Shown here one piece after another: positions 18,471-28,491 of a stretch of 37,975 bases of DNA. The position numbers and the translations under genes were made by a program. How positions within the stretch are numbered: position 1 is the stretch's first letter; each line of letters begins with the position of its first letter. Source of the stretch: Chara braunii (lineage: Eukaryota; Streptophyta; Charophyceae; Charales; Characeae); assembly GCA_003427395.1 (NCBI GenBank), contig BFEA01000363.1, positions 811,118 to 849,092 on the forward strand, read 5' to 3'. The notes beneath the pieces were generated by a model. That model saw only the letters and a program-made list of their open reading frames with translations. It made no database searches and was not told where the DNA came from.

Positions 18471-20940
18471 GTGGTCTCTGACCCGGTGATGATCTGGTAC
18501 ATTTATGCTTCGACGCATTTTCTGTCTGGTTCAGTATTCGATTTCGCTGAGAACCCCTGCGGTTACTCGAAGATGATGGAGTTACCTTTACAGTTCAGGT
18601 GCGGCTGGCTCAGCACGGGCCCTGTTTCGCAGTTCGGTATGTTTATTCCAGGTATGGGCGAGCTCCTGTTTTGATCCTGCGGGGTCAAAATTCGGGACTG
18701 AACCTGTCCTACTAAGTTAAATCCGTGGTACCACCATGGCCACTTGTCTGACTGGTACCACTGCTAACATGGGCCCGGGAGTCCGCCTTGGGGAACTTCG
18801 GCCTGTTCGGTCATGACCAATATAGCCGCTGGTTATAGCTGACCAGGGAAACAGCAACATTCATTCGGACAGGGAAGGAAAACAAGGCATGCCAGGCATG
18901 CCCCGCGTTGGTTTGCACGAGAAACGGCCTACGGGCAAGCGCTGGGCGTTTGACCAAGCAAGGTGCGCGCCTGGTATTCGATCTGCTCGACGAAGACCAT
19001 TGAGAGAGGAGAGCTAGGCAGAGCACGAGGGTGAGAGGAACTGAAGGGAGACAGAGGGTGCGAGGCACACCGGGCTCGGCGACAGTGGAGAAGACGAGGG
19101 AGTCAAACGCGCGCCTGGTGTGCACAGTGCCTAGCTAGCTCGTTGTGCCTTTAGTGAGGGACCCGAGAGAGGCGAAGGTGACCGAGGACATGACGTCTCA
19201 CACACGCGTGCGAATCTGACGAAGAGTGAGGAATAACTAACTACTGGTGATAGGGCACCGGGCATGCGCAGCACGCAGGGGGGCCTGAGTAACACACATA
19301 GCGCGCTGCCACAACGGGCAGAGATATTAGGGATATATGAGTGACGAGGCAGGCTGAACGGGGTAAGAGAGTGGGGAGGAGTGCGCAAGGGCGAGAGAAA
19401 GCGAGTGACCGATGAGGTGCGAGCGAACCCGGACAGTCATGATCGTCGAGAGGGGCTTGATTGAAGAAGGCCCGCCAGGGCGGGCGAGGAGAGGAGCTTG
19501 ATTCAAACGCGAGAGGCATTTACTGTCTGCATAGATGGACTCACACCCGAACAACAAGCAGACCAAAGTCACTGAGGTATAGCGAAGGGCGGCCCTCGAG
19601 CCAACTGTGCGGGAGACTGGATGTGGTTATTGCAGCTCTCTCGAACTGACGCATGTGGGGTATGCTCGCTCGGACTAGATTGGCTGGAGCAGGAAGGTGG
19701 TACGGGCTGATGCTCGCTCGCTGAGCCTGTCGTGGCTATGCCGAAAAAGGGAGAGTGTTCCCTGGAGTTGACTGAGCGAAAGGCGACAAAGTGGCCGTAG
19801 GCGGGTGGATGCGATGTGCACGAACGGTGTGTAGTCAAGCCGTCATCGAACGGTTAAACTAAGGGCGGTGTCTGACGCAGCTTCGAAGCCAACTAGTGTA
19901 TCTCGCTTGGATGAGCCTTCACAAGCGAAAGGTGACTGATCAGTCTGTTTATTTTCAGATCTAAAGGTAACCGCTCTTTCCCCTCCGAATGCCCAACTGC
20001 AACACCGTGACACTGAGCATGAGACGATTTGTTGGCGACATCAAGCGGACCGTGATCAGCTGAATATTTACGGTGGGCAAGCAAACGCGAATCACCTAGT
20101 GAGAACAGCTACAACTCGTTAATTCACTCCCGGATCTGTATGTGATGCGGGTCCGCTAAGGGCTGGAATAGCTAGTCTCGAGGAAAGCAATTGCGGGTTA
20201 TATTCATACTTATTCGGGCATGTGAGTTGCTGCGGGGGCGAGCGCTCTAAGTCTTTGGGGACTCTAACATGTGATCAGTTCCCTGTTTCCGGATGAGCAT
20301 CTGTCTTTTTCTGTCTGTTGATGTTTCGTGTACCCCGGAGTGGAAAAGCACTCTCAGGGTGTCTCAAAGACACTCCAGGAATTTATTTCCAAAGTATATA
20401 TATGTATATATATATATTTTAATTCCGCTTGAGAGCAAACGCTCTAGTGTGAGCTGAAACAGTGCTCCCAAGGAGCGAGAGCCATCCGAATGTGTGCGTA
20501 GCGCGGCTAAAAGCGACCTGACCAGCTTTCTTAAAATGAACCACGTGATAAATGATGTGGGGGAGTTGGCGGCATAGATCACTGTCCCCACTAATTAAAG
20601 GTTAGAAGGGGAGATACGTAGAAAGCTATAAATTTCTTTTGTATTCAACTTTATTGTTTATTTTCGATATATTTTATTCTATCTGAACTGGTTTCACGCC
20701 GCAACTTCTATTGTCTAAAGACGAGTGACTCTCCTGATATCAAAACAATCAAGGCAGCCTGTGCAAATCCACGGGCATCAACAGAAAATAGAGAGTACTC
20801 GCGCCTGCGAGTGTGTGCCCGAGTGAGAGTGGATAAGTCGTTTCGCTGATAAGCTGTCAAGCGTGAATTTCAGAGGACAGTGAATTACTGATGATTTGAC
20901 TGTCTGTGTTTTACATGATAATTGAAACATCACTGTTACA
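18471..20940. other. Unassigned region of about 2.5 kb
   Basis: No gene is recognised on either strand. The stretch 18850-19850 is purine-rich on the plus strand (GAGAG, GCGAG) and gives proline- and serine-rich minus-strand frames that look compositional. An (AT)n microsatellite lies near 20395-20418. It may be part of retrotransposon non-coding DNA but nothing proves it. Confidence 0.5.
20395..20418 (+). repeat. AT microsatellite
   Basis: This is an alternating TA run, interrupted once, followed by T and A runs. Confidence 0.85.
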
Positions 20941-20954
20941 TCTTCGACTCACAC

Positions 20955-21214
20955 GGGTCCTACCGGACCCGACTTAGGGCCGGAGGGACACATCAGGGCC
21001 TAAAGGCCCGACCTTTGGGGTTACAGGCCCTAAAGGCCTGATTTTGGACTAATCCCATCGGGTAGGCCCAAACGACACTTCGTTTGGGCCTGGCGGCGCT
21101 CTTGAAGCTGCCGCCCGCCGATTGAGGCTGAACCGTCCATCTGGACGGTCCAGGGTCTGGCCTGGCCTCGCAGCATTGAGGCCAGACCATTGCCTACCGG
21201 TATAAGTACCGGTA
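20955..21214. repeat. Cluster of seven short hairpins around a TATA box
   Basis: The inverted repeats are GGGTCC/GGACCC (20955-20970), GGGCC/GGCCC (20996-21009), CAGGCC/GGCCTG (21024-21040), AGGCCCAAACG/CGTTTGGGCCT (21064-21091), ACCGTCC/GGACGGT (21132-21149) and TCTGGCCT/AGGCCAGA (21156-21186). The last is TACCGGTA repeated on both sides of AAG (21195-21214), which encloses the TATAAG sequence. Confidence 0.85.
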
Positions 21215-21470
21215 TCCGCNTCAGTTGAGGGATCGGCCTACCGGAACTCTACCGNCANGGCATGGTCAGTGCTAGTGCACTGTTTTGATGCGCTAAACTT
21301 AGCGCAGGGGCTGAAGCAGGAGCGCAGCATAGCGCAGCAGCGAGCGGAGCAGCAGCAGGGCGACTGAGCCAGCACGGCGGCCATTGCCGCCTGAGGTACC
21401 GGGAGCTTGGAGGGTCTCTCCTCCTCTCCCTCGCCAGTCCCCCCTCTCTCTCTCTCCTCTTCCTCCTCCT

Positions 21471-21535
21471 CCTTCTTCTTCTTCTTCTTCTTCTTCTTCT
21501 TCTTCTTCGTCTTCTTCTTCTTCTTCTTCTTCTTC
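21471..21535 (+). repeat. (CTT)n microsatellite with one interruption
   Basis: About 21 units of CTT are interrupted by CGT near 21509 and preceded by TCCTCC units. Read on the minus strand this gives a glutamate run and on the plus strand serine or phenylalanine runs. None is a real protein. Confidence 0.95.
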
Positions 21536-22524
21536 AGATTGGAGACTATCCAGTTGGACCGAGGTCAGAGTTGGATTTCGGTGATACGAGACTGTGGTAC
21601 TTACCTGATTGGAGACTTGGAGATTGTTGAGGTTGACACTCGGCTGCATCACAGTTGGACACTGGTTACATCTGGACTCGGTTATCTCCGACATTGGTGA
21701 CCTTTGGTCCTCGACATTTTGATCTTGTTATATGACATTCTGGACTACCATTTCGGAGACCTACCAGACTCTATCTTGTGACCTATCGGTGTGATCTACC
21801 TCCTACCTCCTTCGTCTCTCCTCCTACCTTTCATCTGTGTATGTGTGTACGGGATCTGGGTATCGTTTATGAATGACCCAGACCCCACCATCTCATGATT
21901 GTATGTGTGTGGAGTGATGCCATGTAGGTCAGTTGGTGTGAGTCAGTCTATGTGAGTCAGTTCGTTATCAGACTTCCGCTGCATAAATGCTCATCCTATA
22001 TTGGTTGATCTTTGGTTCTGCCCATACTCATTGAAGTATGCAACAATCACCCTTGAAGTCTGTGAGCTCCGGAAACTGTGTCTGATCAAAGAGAGAAAAT
22101 GAGTTATTGCAACACATGCAGTTTCAGAACATAATACAGTGAACATACCCGAAAGCAAGAAGGTTGAAACGAGCACTTTCCTAGGAGCTACAGCTAGTCA
22201 AACTCAGAAGGTTTAATTTTCTTCTTTTTCTTCCGCCTTCCATCTTACTTTTGGTTTCCATCCTGAAAAGAGATTGGCCATAGCTAGGCCTATTGCAACC
22301 GGGTCGTCGCGCGGTTCCTGATTTCCAAGTGAATAGTTTTGGCTTTACTGGTGGAATAAGGGAGAGGTGGTCCCTCCCTGAAAACATGAGTACAACAGGC
22401 ATTGCAGAGTCCTATACCCTGTTGGTCGCTGAGGACCTCGGAAGCGGGCCTAGCGAGTGACAGGCGCTGTTGCCATGGCTTCAACGAACAGTAGGTGACC
22501 CCTCCCCGGGTTTCCTCACAACAT

Positions 22525-22542
22525 TGGCGCCGTTGCCAGGGA
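22525..22542 (+). promoter_or_regulatory. Primer binding site complementary to tRNA-Asp
   Basis: TGGCGCCGTTGCCAGGGA matches the complement of the plant tRNA-Asp 3' end (TGGCGCCGTTGCCGGGGA) at 17 of 18 positions; the mismatch is at 22538. It starts one base after a CA-type LTR end. This site is used by several plant Ty3/gypsy lineages, so it gives the orientation (plus strand) and likely superfamily of the surrounding element. Confidence 0.82.
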
Positions 22543-23692
22543 GCGGATTACACCCCCAAGGCCGAGGCCTTCCCCAATCAACGGGGGTGCGCTGGCTAAT
22601 CAGCCAGACACTAATTAACCTTGAAAAAGTTAATTAGTTGATTTTTCTTGTTTTTTTTTTATAGTAATTTTGAAATTTGTTTTTTCAAGATATCTCCTGG
22701 TCCGCGCATTTTCACGTGAATTAACCCGGGGTCAAAGTTCGTCCTCTCCTCGAGGTGAACATTTTGAGACCCTTTCTGAAAAATTCTAACGGCTAGAATT
22801 TTAGATATTCAAATTTTTTTTTTTTTTTAATTAATATTCTGAAACTCCCCGTTTTCTTTTTCTTTTAATTGCGGTAAATTGGAGCAAAGTTGTTCGGTTT
22901 GTTTTTCCCGACATTTTGAGACCTTGCTCGGGGAAAACGAACGCCGTTTGTAGAAACGGCAAGCTCCAACAGATAGGAAAAAGAAAAGAGAACAAAGGGA
23001 AATATGATTTTTTTTGCAATTTTATTTAAATTAAAAGAAAAAGAAATAAAAAAATGTAATCCGATAAGATTTCACTCTAAACCTAGTAGAATCTAGCAAG
23101 AATTTTCCTACGTCTATACGGGGGTTGCGGTGCGCGTGCGGTCGTGCGCAAAACCGAAAACCCTAATTAGGGGAAACCCTTATTAGGGTCTACTGAGTCC
23201 TTGGCAACCATACCATCCAGTATCTACCCTTGTTCGTCCTAGGCTTAGACCTCCAGTTCTGAATTGGATTCCGCACCCACAGGAGACCACCACTCTAATG
23301 GTACCACCACCACTCTCCGATCCCCCGGCTATGGCTGACGGTCACCTGCTCAGCTTTGCCGCTGGGGGAACCTGCACTGGGGCCCACAGGGTCGGGTCTA
23401 GACTTCGCTTGAGGAAGGCGTGTCTCAGCTAGTGGGTGGATCGGACCTGTGTCAGGCCCGGCCTGACCTCACACCAAGGTCCAGGGTGTGGTTACAGGCC
23501 ATGATGTAGGGCCTGGCAACAGCCGTCCAGGCCCTTTTCTTGCAGGGGGGTTAAATTTGTGACCAGTTTGAAATCAACAGAGAAAACCATTGCCCAACTT
23601 TTTCACATATTCTTACCACGGAAGGACTTCTGCTGACAAATGGAATTTGTTTTTCGCATGGTTTTGTGGTGGATGGTGGTGTTTCATGTAAT
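22543..23692 (+). other. Non-coding internal region behind the PBS
   Basis: No gag, protease or RT sequence is seen. The first 550 bp are AT-rich with poly-T and poly-A tracts. From 23130 to 23550 the DNA is GC-balanced with a palindrome GTCAGGCCCGGCCTGAC near 23455. A purine run GCAGGGGGG at 23542-23550 could be a polypurine tract, but no LTR copy follows it. The element is either non-autonomous or truncated. Confidence 0.5.
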
Positions 23693-23915
23693 GCACTGAA
23701 AGAAAGGCCGCTGTATGTGAAAAGCAAGTATTTGATAAGACAGCTCTGATGAGGAGCTCACAAGCAGGACCCAGTGCTCAGTAAGGTGAAAATAACGATA
23801 TTAGCACTGAAAGAAAGGCCACTGTATCTGAAAATCAAGTGTTTGATACAGACAGCTGTGATGACGAGCTCACAAGCAGGACCCAGGGCTCAGTAAGGTG
23901 AAAATAATGATATTA
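23693..23915 (+). repeat. 111-bp tandem duplication
   Basis: Copy 1 is 23693-23803 and copy 2 is 23804-23915, both starting GCACTGAAAGAAAGGCC and ending GATATTA. They differ at about ten positions plus a small insertion. There is no coding content. ATCATC repeats follow near 23980-24005. Confidence 0.9.
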
Positions 23916-24266
23916 CTATCATATAAGTGATGATAATAATCATAGTAAAATACGTAATGAACCCCAGTCACAAAACTCACGCCATCACCATCATCATCAT
24001 CATCATACTGCACTGACCCGCCCAAATTGCTGTCTGAGATTTCTGCAATTTCTGAGAAAATGCTGTCCTTTTGATGTGTTTCCTATGAATTCCCTGTCTG
24101 AGTCTATTCTGCTGTGATTTGCTGTGTTGTCTAAGTGTGTTTTGATTTTTCACCACAGCAGCCCATGCTCAACCCAAATGAGTAATCCAAAATCAAAGCA
24201 ACCTTACCTTTATGCAAAAAATCCAGCACATTGGGATGAGCCAACCCAAAAATGAAACAGTTAGCA
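23916..24266. other. Unassigned spacer
   Basis: No gene is recognised. It includes an (ATC)n-like patch at 23983-24005. Confidence 0.5.
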
Positions 24267-24274
24267 ATAGAAAC
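24267..24274. repeat. 8-bp target site duplication, left copy (ATAGAAAC)
   Basis: ATAGAAAC is repeated exactly at 24527-24534, flanking the 252-bp MITE. Confidence 0.88.
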
Positions 24275-24526
24275 CTAGGCTACCAGCCGGGCTGCCTGGG
24301 TCACCTTGTTTTCCTGGGCGGCCCGGCCGTGCAAGGACCAGGGAAGGTTCCAACAAAAAAACCTCCGGAAAAAAACTATGTTATGTAAAACAATAAACTG
24401 AACAACCTTTGCCTCAGGGTCACATCGAAATTCTTTTACCAAATTTAAATTAAAATATGAAATTAGATTTTTTTTTTTTTTTTTGCCGGCCTGGGCAAGT
24501 GGTCCTGGGCCACTCTGGCAGCCTAG
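24275..24526. mobile_element. hAT-type MITE, 252 bp
   Basis: Terminal inverted repeats CTAGGCTACCAG (24275-24286) and CTGGCAGCCTAG (24515-24526) match at 11 of 12 positions. A perfect 8-bp target duplication, ATAGAAAC, lies outside them, as in hAT elements. CCTGGG occurs twice near each end, fitting subterminal transposase sites. The AT-rich core (about 24376-24445) is similar to the core of the element at 36361-36862. There is no coding capacity. Confidence 0.85.
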
Positions 24527-24534
24527 ATAGAAAC
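24527..24534. repeat. 8-bp target site duplication, right copy (ATAGAAAC)
   Basis: This is identical to 24267-24274. Confidence 0.88.
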
Positions 24535-25139
24535 ACAACAGATCAATCATATCGCTTTCTTGGCTATCCTTACGTCAACTATCTTTGGGAGGCCCCTCAT
24601 TTTATTTGTTCTTGCAGCTCCCCTCTTACTGTGCCTCTCACGTAGAAGGCTGGCCACGTTGATTGCTTTTGAGCGTCAGCTGCCCACATTATTGAGTGCC
24701 TTAACGGCCCACTTGCACGTTATGAAAGGAGGCAGAGTAAAAGGGAAGGTATACTCTTATTCATTGTAATGATGCTCCTTCGTATGCATTTACTAGTAGC
24801 ACACAAGGGGAGGGGGGAAGGAAAGGGGTAGGAGAGTGGGTTCTATACGAAGTAAGGCAGGGGGGAGAGAGAGGGTAGGGGAGAAAGTGGGATGGCAAAG
24901 GACCGAACAGACATACGAGAAACTGCAGAGGGTTCTGAATACTCAGCACTGAAGCAGTCTACTCTAGAGTGGCACAAGAGGCCAGTCAGTGTTTAGGTTG
25001 CAGAAGATTTTGAATTGAGGAGCAGCCGTTGCGTATGGTAAGTGGCCACCACCGCATCCAATTCGTGCACTGCCAGTTGTAATTGCTGCATCAAATGTCA
25101 CGGCGGAGACAGATGTCATAGGCTACATGGCTCCTACAC
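24535..25139. other. Unassigned spacer
   Basis: No gene is recognised. A purine-rich stretch runs over 24805-24895. Confidence 0.5.
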
Positions 25140-25847
25140 GCTAGGAACACAGAGGCACGCGGACCGCAATTGTAGATGGCAAGATGCATTGCTGTTCCAG
25201 CCCCTGTCTGCAAATTGGACATGACATGTCAGGGTGCTGTACACGAGTGCAGTATTGCCTGTCATCATAGGTATGCAAACAAGAACTCGCATGGGCTATC
25301 CCTTCATATTCCTGACGGCACAAGGCATGCATACCACATGCTTGCCAAAACTCAACTGGGTCATCACAGAGCAGCATTGAGCAGGTTTCTTGAGTTTGCC
25401 TGGTATTTATTCCCTCTCTATGCGCAGACTACGCCGGGGGGGGATTGATCCAAAGCAAAGGTGCTGCTGCGAGATTTGGTCTGCAACAGCTCACCCCGAT
25501 GGTGATAACCTTTCAGCACAGCGCTCTGTAGGTGGTTCTTGTGGTAGTCTATTTTCCTCAGGCTGATGCATCTGATGCTTATCTGGCAAGGAAGAAGGAA
25601 ATCCCACTGCGATGGCAGCAGGTGGATGCCCAACACTACATGTGGAAAATGCTAGGAGAGGATGTTGTGGATGATGGCATCGGGGGGATAGTCCACGCAG
25701 TAGAGGCACATGCTTTTTATGACAGCTTCCCGGAAACATTGATGACCCATGGCATTTCACTGACATGTCAGCAGGAGAGCATGGGAGGTCAAGGTCACAG
25801 TGGCATATTGGGCAAGTAATGAGGGTGTGGGAGGGATGAGTACACAA
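25140..25847 (-). pseudogene. Cysteine-rich minus-strand fragments with CPIC motifs
   Basis: The frame 25847-25491 contains LITCPICHCDLDLPC and further C and H residues. The frame 25377-25141 contains HPDMSCPICRQGLEQQC after an upstream series of spaced C and H residues. The shared CPIC-x6-C pattern suggests two related zinc-binding modules, RING-like or a zinc ribbon, though neither is complete enough to assign. They are separated by a frame break near 25400-25490. A plus-strand frame (25532-25819) overlaps and is an alternative I cannot exclude. They follow the retroelement remnant on the same strand and may be its C-terminal part. Confidence 0.35.
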
Positions 25848-25929
25848 CTGTCACAACGGGTCACAATTTCCGTGACAAAGGCTGGCAGTGACCATCCCTT
25901 TATACTAAGTTTTTAGTGTTCGGAGCCGA

Positions 25930-26503
25930 GAGTATGCTGTGAACATTCTAACTCAACTGTAGCCATGTGACGACATAATGGGAGGACACAGCCACCATCC
26001 TCTGGGGAGTTCCCTGCACTATCCATGGTAGAATCCATCTGATCTTCACAGGGAGGGGACGCTGCCTGGCCATGTACAGGGGAAGAAGATGGTTCAGCCG
26101 GATTACTCTCTTGAGGCTGTACTGCGTGCGAGCGGACAATGACATGCTGCTCTGGATGAACCTACCCGACAGAGTGAGAATCTTCTACTTGGTGATAGAA
26201 AGAGTTGAGACTTGAAGTTCCTACCAGGTGCACCCTGCAGCCATTGTCCCATAGGTTCCATGAATTAGCTGCCAAGGTAACCGCACTGAAATGACCTAGA
26301 TAATGCAGAATGTATGCACAAATATTTGGATCTATATCTGGCCTGTGATTTTGTGGGGCCGGCTGGAGTTGTAGTCGTCTTCCCATAAATGCAATAGACA
26401 GAACTTCCATGTTCACACCAGCTGTAGTACCGTCATCTTCTGGGAAGACAACATAATGCTCATCTTCTATCCAACGGATGATATCTGCAAAATCAGAAAC
26501 CAT
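25930..26503 (-). pseudogene. Minus-strand reading frame, family not recognised, one internal stop
   Basis: From 26503 the frame gives about 113 residues, including DIIRWIEDEHYVVFPEDDGT and an NSWNLWDNG stretch. A TAG follows near 26162, and the same frame then continues for about 75 residues, rich in proline, serine and acidic residues, to a TAA near 25918. The sequence TTTTGCAG just before the ATATCATCCG codons resembles a splice acceptor, and GGGTAGGT at the first stop resembles a splice donor. So either an exon of about 320 bp or a decayed single frame is possible. It is probably part of the same mobile element. Confidence 0.35.
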
Positions 26504-26837
26504 GTAACGGTTACAGTTGTAAGCAAGGAGGCATGCATTAATGACATAGTATGATAGTACGCGCAGTGGCCTCGCTGTAGCACTATGATATCATCTGATT
26601 ATGCAGTTTGTACAGCAGGCGGAAGTTCATTCGATTCTATAGATTGCACGGTAAGTGGAAATTCATTGGGGTCTTGACTGTTTCTATCAGGTTCCTCCGT
26701 ATGTAGTTACTCCATTGGCTCTAGCATAGGTCCTCTTCAGTCGGGGGCTCCATCAAGTGATCAGAACGTGAATCATTGTTAAGTGGGGCGGGGCTAGGTG
26801 GATGAGGGACGGGTGGGCCAGATGCAGGAAGTCAGAG

Positions 26838-27272
26838 CTAATCAGCCGCACTTGTGGTTAGAGTGGCTGCTAGTTGTGCAAATGCAGCACAGGTGACTGC
26901 ACTCCGTGTCTGGTGCACATGCAGACCTGCAGCACTAAGGAAATTATCGCCACATTGTTGGCATCGGACTCGATATGTGCTATTCCTAGCCAGTGTGTAT
27001 TGAGAATGTCGACGTCGCTCCACATAGTTGCAAGCATGGCGTTGGAGTAGGTCTTTGACTCCTGAAAGGGGTGCAATATTCATGCTGTCCAAGGGCAAAC
27101 ATTGAAGGCCGCTGTTGTGAAGGCGGGGTTGGAGATGAAGAACACCCGCGCCACTGAGGTATTTGGGATGACCGATCTGACAATGGGAGCCTAGACCGAT
27201 GGGGCCTCTGTGACGGCTGATCTGACCAGGAATGTGTTGATGATGAGGAGGCCGATGACCATTGGGAAACAT
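26838..27272 (-). pseudogene. Minus-strand fragment with a C2H2-like zinc finger
   Basis: Near the C-terminus it reads YRVRCQQCGDNFLSAAGLHVH, a C-x2-C-x12-H-x-H-like finger with the usual F and GL positions; a further C lies downstream. The preceding part is basic (CNYVERRRHSQ). No family was identified. It lies downstream of the RT remnant on the same strand, and a frame overlaps it from the serine/proline-rich part (27534-26986). Confidence 0.4.
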
Positions 27273-27279
27273 ACAAGGC

Positions 27280-27510
27280 GGAGGAGGCAGAAGGGGAAGA
27301 AGAGGAGGAACAGGAGGAGGAAGAGGAGGAGGCAGATGACTGAGGGGATGTCATTGATGTGGCAGAGAATGATGTGGGTGGGGAAGCTGGTGATGGTAGT
27401 GGTGGTGGTGGTGATGATGGTGGTGGTGTTGGGGGCTGAGGAGAAGGAGGTAATGGTAGTGGTGATGGTGTTGGTGGAGGAGGCACACTTTTAGCCACAT
27501 TTGCCGCATT
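27280..27510 (-). repeat. Serine/proline low-complexity stretch (GGTGGT/GGAGGA repeats)
   Basis: Imperfect GAGGAG and GGTGGTGAT trinucleotides on the plus strand encode runs of S and P on the minus strand (PPPPTPSPLPLPPSPQPP and SSSSSSCSSSSS). It could be an interdomain linker of the minus-strand element or simple-sequence DNA. Confidence 0.6.
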
Positions 27511-27795
27511 CCCCTGCAGCCACTTCGACAACATTTACACTGTTTGTTGCAGCTGGCCTGGTCTTCAGCTGAAATGGCATATCCACATTAGCATCTGCCA
27601 TCTCAGTAGGAATAACAGGAGAGGGTGGGCCTGCTATGTTTGGCTGTATGGAGGGCTGATGCTGCCTATAGTCAGAACCCGTGTTCGGGAGTGGGTGTCG
27701 GCCGACTGCATGCGGCTGTGTGGAGGGCCTGTGCGCAGAATTAACATTCGACAGTGGGTGAGCAATTGGACAGCGCACCATGTGGCGAAACCAAT

Positions 27796-28491
27796 TCAAA
27801 AGTCCTGTAACATGAGTAGGTAGACGCGGTGCTGCCAGCCCCACACATATGCAGTCCAGCCACTGGCCAGAACACTGGGAGGATGACCCCTAACAAGCAT
27901 GTGTCGTGTTAGGGAGGTCACTGCTGCTTTGAAGTCGATGGTATTGTTGCAGATATTTTTAAACCGCATGATTTGTTGGAGGAAACACTGAGATAACGTA
28001 TTACAGGGAATATCCAAACATGCCTACTCGAAGTGAGCCGTCTGGTCGGACCAGGATTCTTGCGCTGAGGAAAAGACATGACCCATTTTGCTCACTAGTG
28101 TCTTTCCACTCAAGGACATCCTGAGCAGGAGGGGGCGGAGATGTCTTCCAAGATAGAATGTCATCATGAACTGATATGTGAATGCATATGCTTGCACTCC
28201 CCTTATCTCATTGTCGAAGTTCGTCGATGGATTGTGCTTCATCCCAGTAGAGGGTGAGGTTGGCAATTTCTGGTCCCGCATTAGTGCTCGTAGGGATACC
28301 CACCACCTAATGGCGCAGAGTGCCATTTGTTGTAGAAAGCTGAGTATTAGAGACCACAAACCGCAAACGCTGTTGTATTTCTGACACTGAAGAGTGTCCA
28401 AGCCATGTGAAGTAACCGACTTCCCATGATGTGGACCCCTAATAGTCATGTACATTTGCACTCGTTGTCTGCTCTGTGGAATCAGCGTCAA
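27796..28491 (-). pseudogene. Reverse transcriptase C-terminal part of a second retroelement, broken
   Basis: One frame near 28130-28035 (minus) reads VLEWKDTSEQNG, LFLSARILVRPDGSLRVGMF. This matches the FLD...I....DG.L......KP block that follows motif C in Penelope-like and related algal RTs. After a frame change, 28017-27860 reads TLSQCFLQQIMRFKNICNNTIDF and TRHMLVRGHPPSVLASGW. This is the ...R..RICS....F......L...RGYP... block of the thumb region. The upstream frame 28491-28024 overlaps in another frame. Two or more frameshifts separate the blocks, so the gene is dead. Which retroelement group it belongs to is not settled. Confidence 0.5.

Larger units (their letters stand above)
20955..22523 (+). 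mobile_element. Probable 5' LTR of a Ty3/gypsy-type element (left limit uncertain)
   Basis: The region ends in CTCACAACA one base before a tRNA-Asp primer binding site, exactly where a 5' LTR must end. It contains a TATA box (TATAAG, 21201-21206), a hairpin-rich stretch upstream that would be U3, a CTT microsatellite and a long non-coding stretch that would be R/U5. No coding frame of note is inside; the acidic minus-strand and hydrophobic plus-strand frames at 21299-21700 are products of the CTT repeat. I could not find a matching 3' LTR or the TG start, so the left boundary is a guess at the first hairpin. N bases at 21220, 21255 and 21258 reduce certainty. Confidence 0.5.

Noticed and set aside
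21299-21700. Glutamate-rich minus-strand and serine- or phenylalanine-rich plus-strand frames
   Set aside because: They are direct products of the CTT microsatellite.
23540-23560. Polypurine tract and 3' LTR start
   Set aside because: The GCAGGGGGG run is suggestive, but the sequence after it does not repeat the putative 5' LTR, so I do not call a 3' LTR.
23735-23770. CTGATGAG resembling a second hammerhead core
   Set aside because: No GAAA follows a stem II and no cleavage triplet is placed correctly. A minus-strand CTGATGAG near 32519 and a minus-strand GACGAAAC near 4640 also lack partners.
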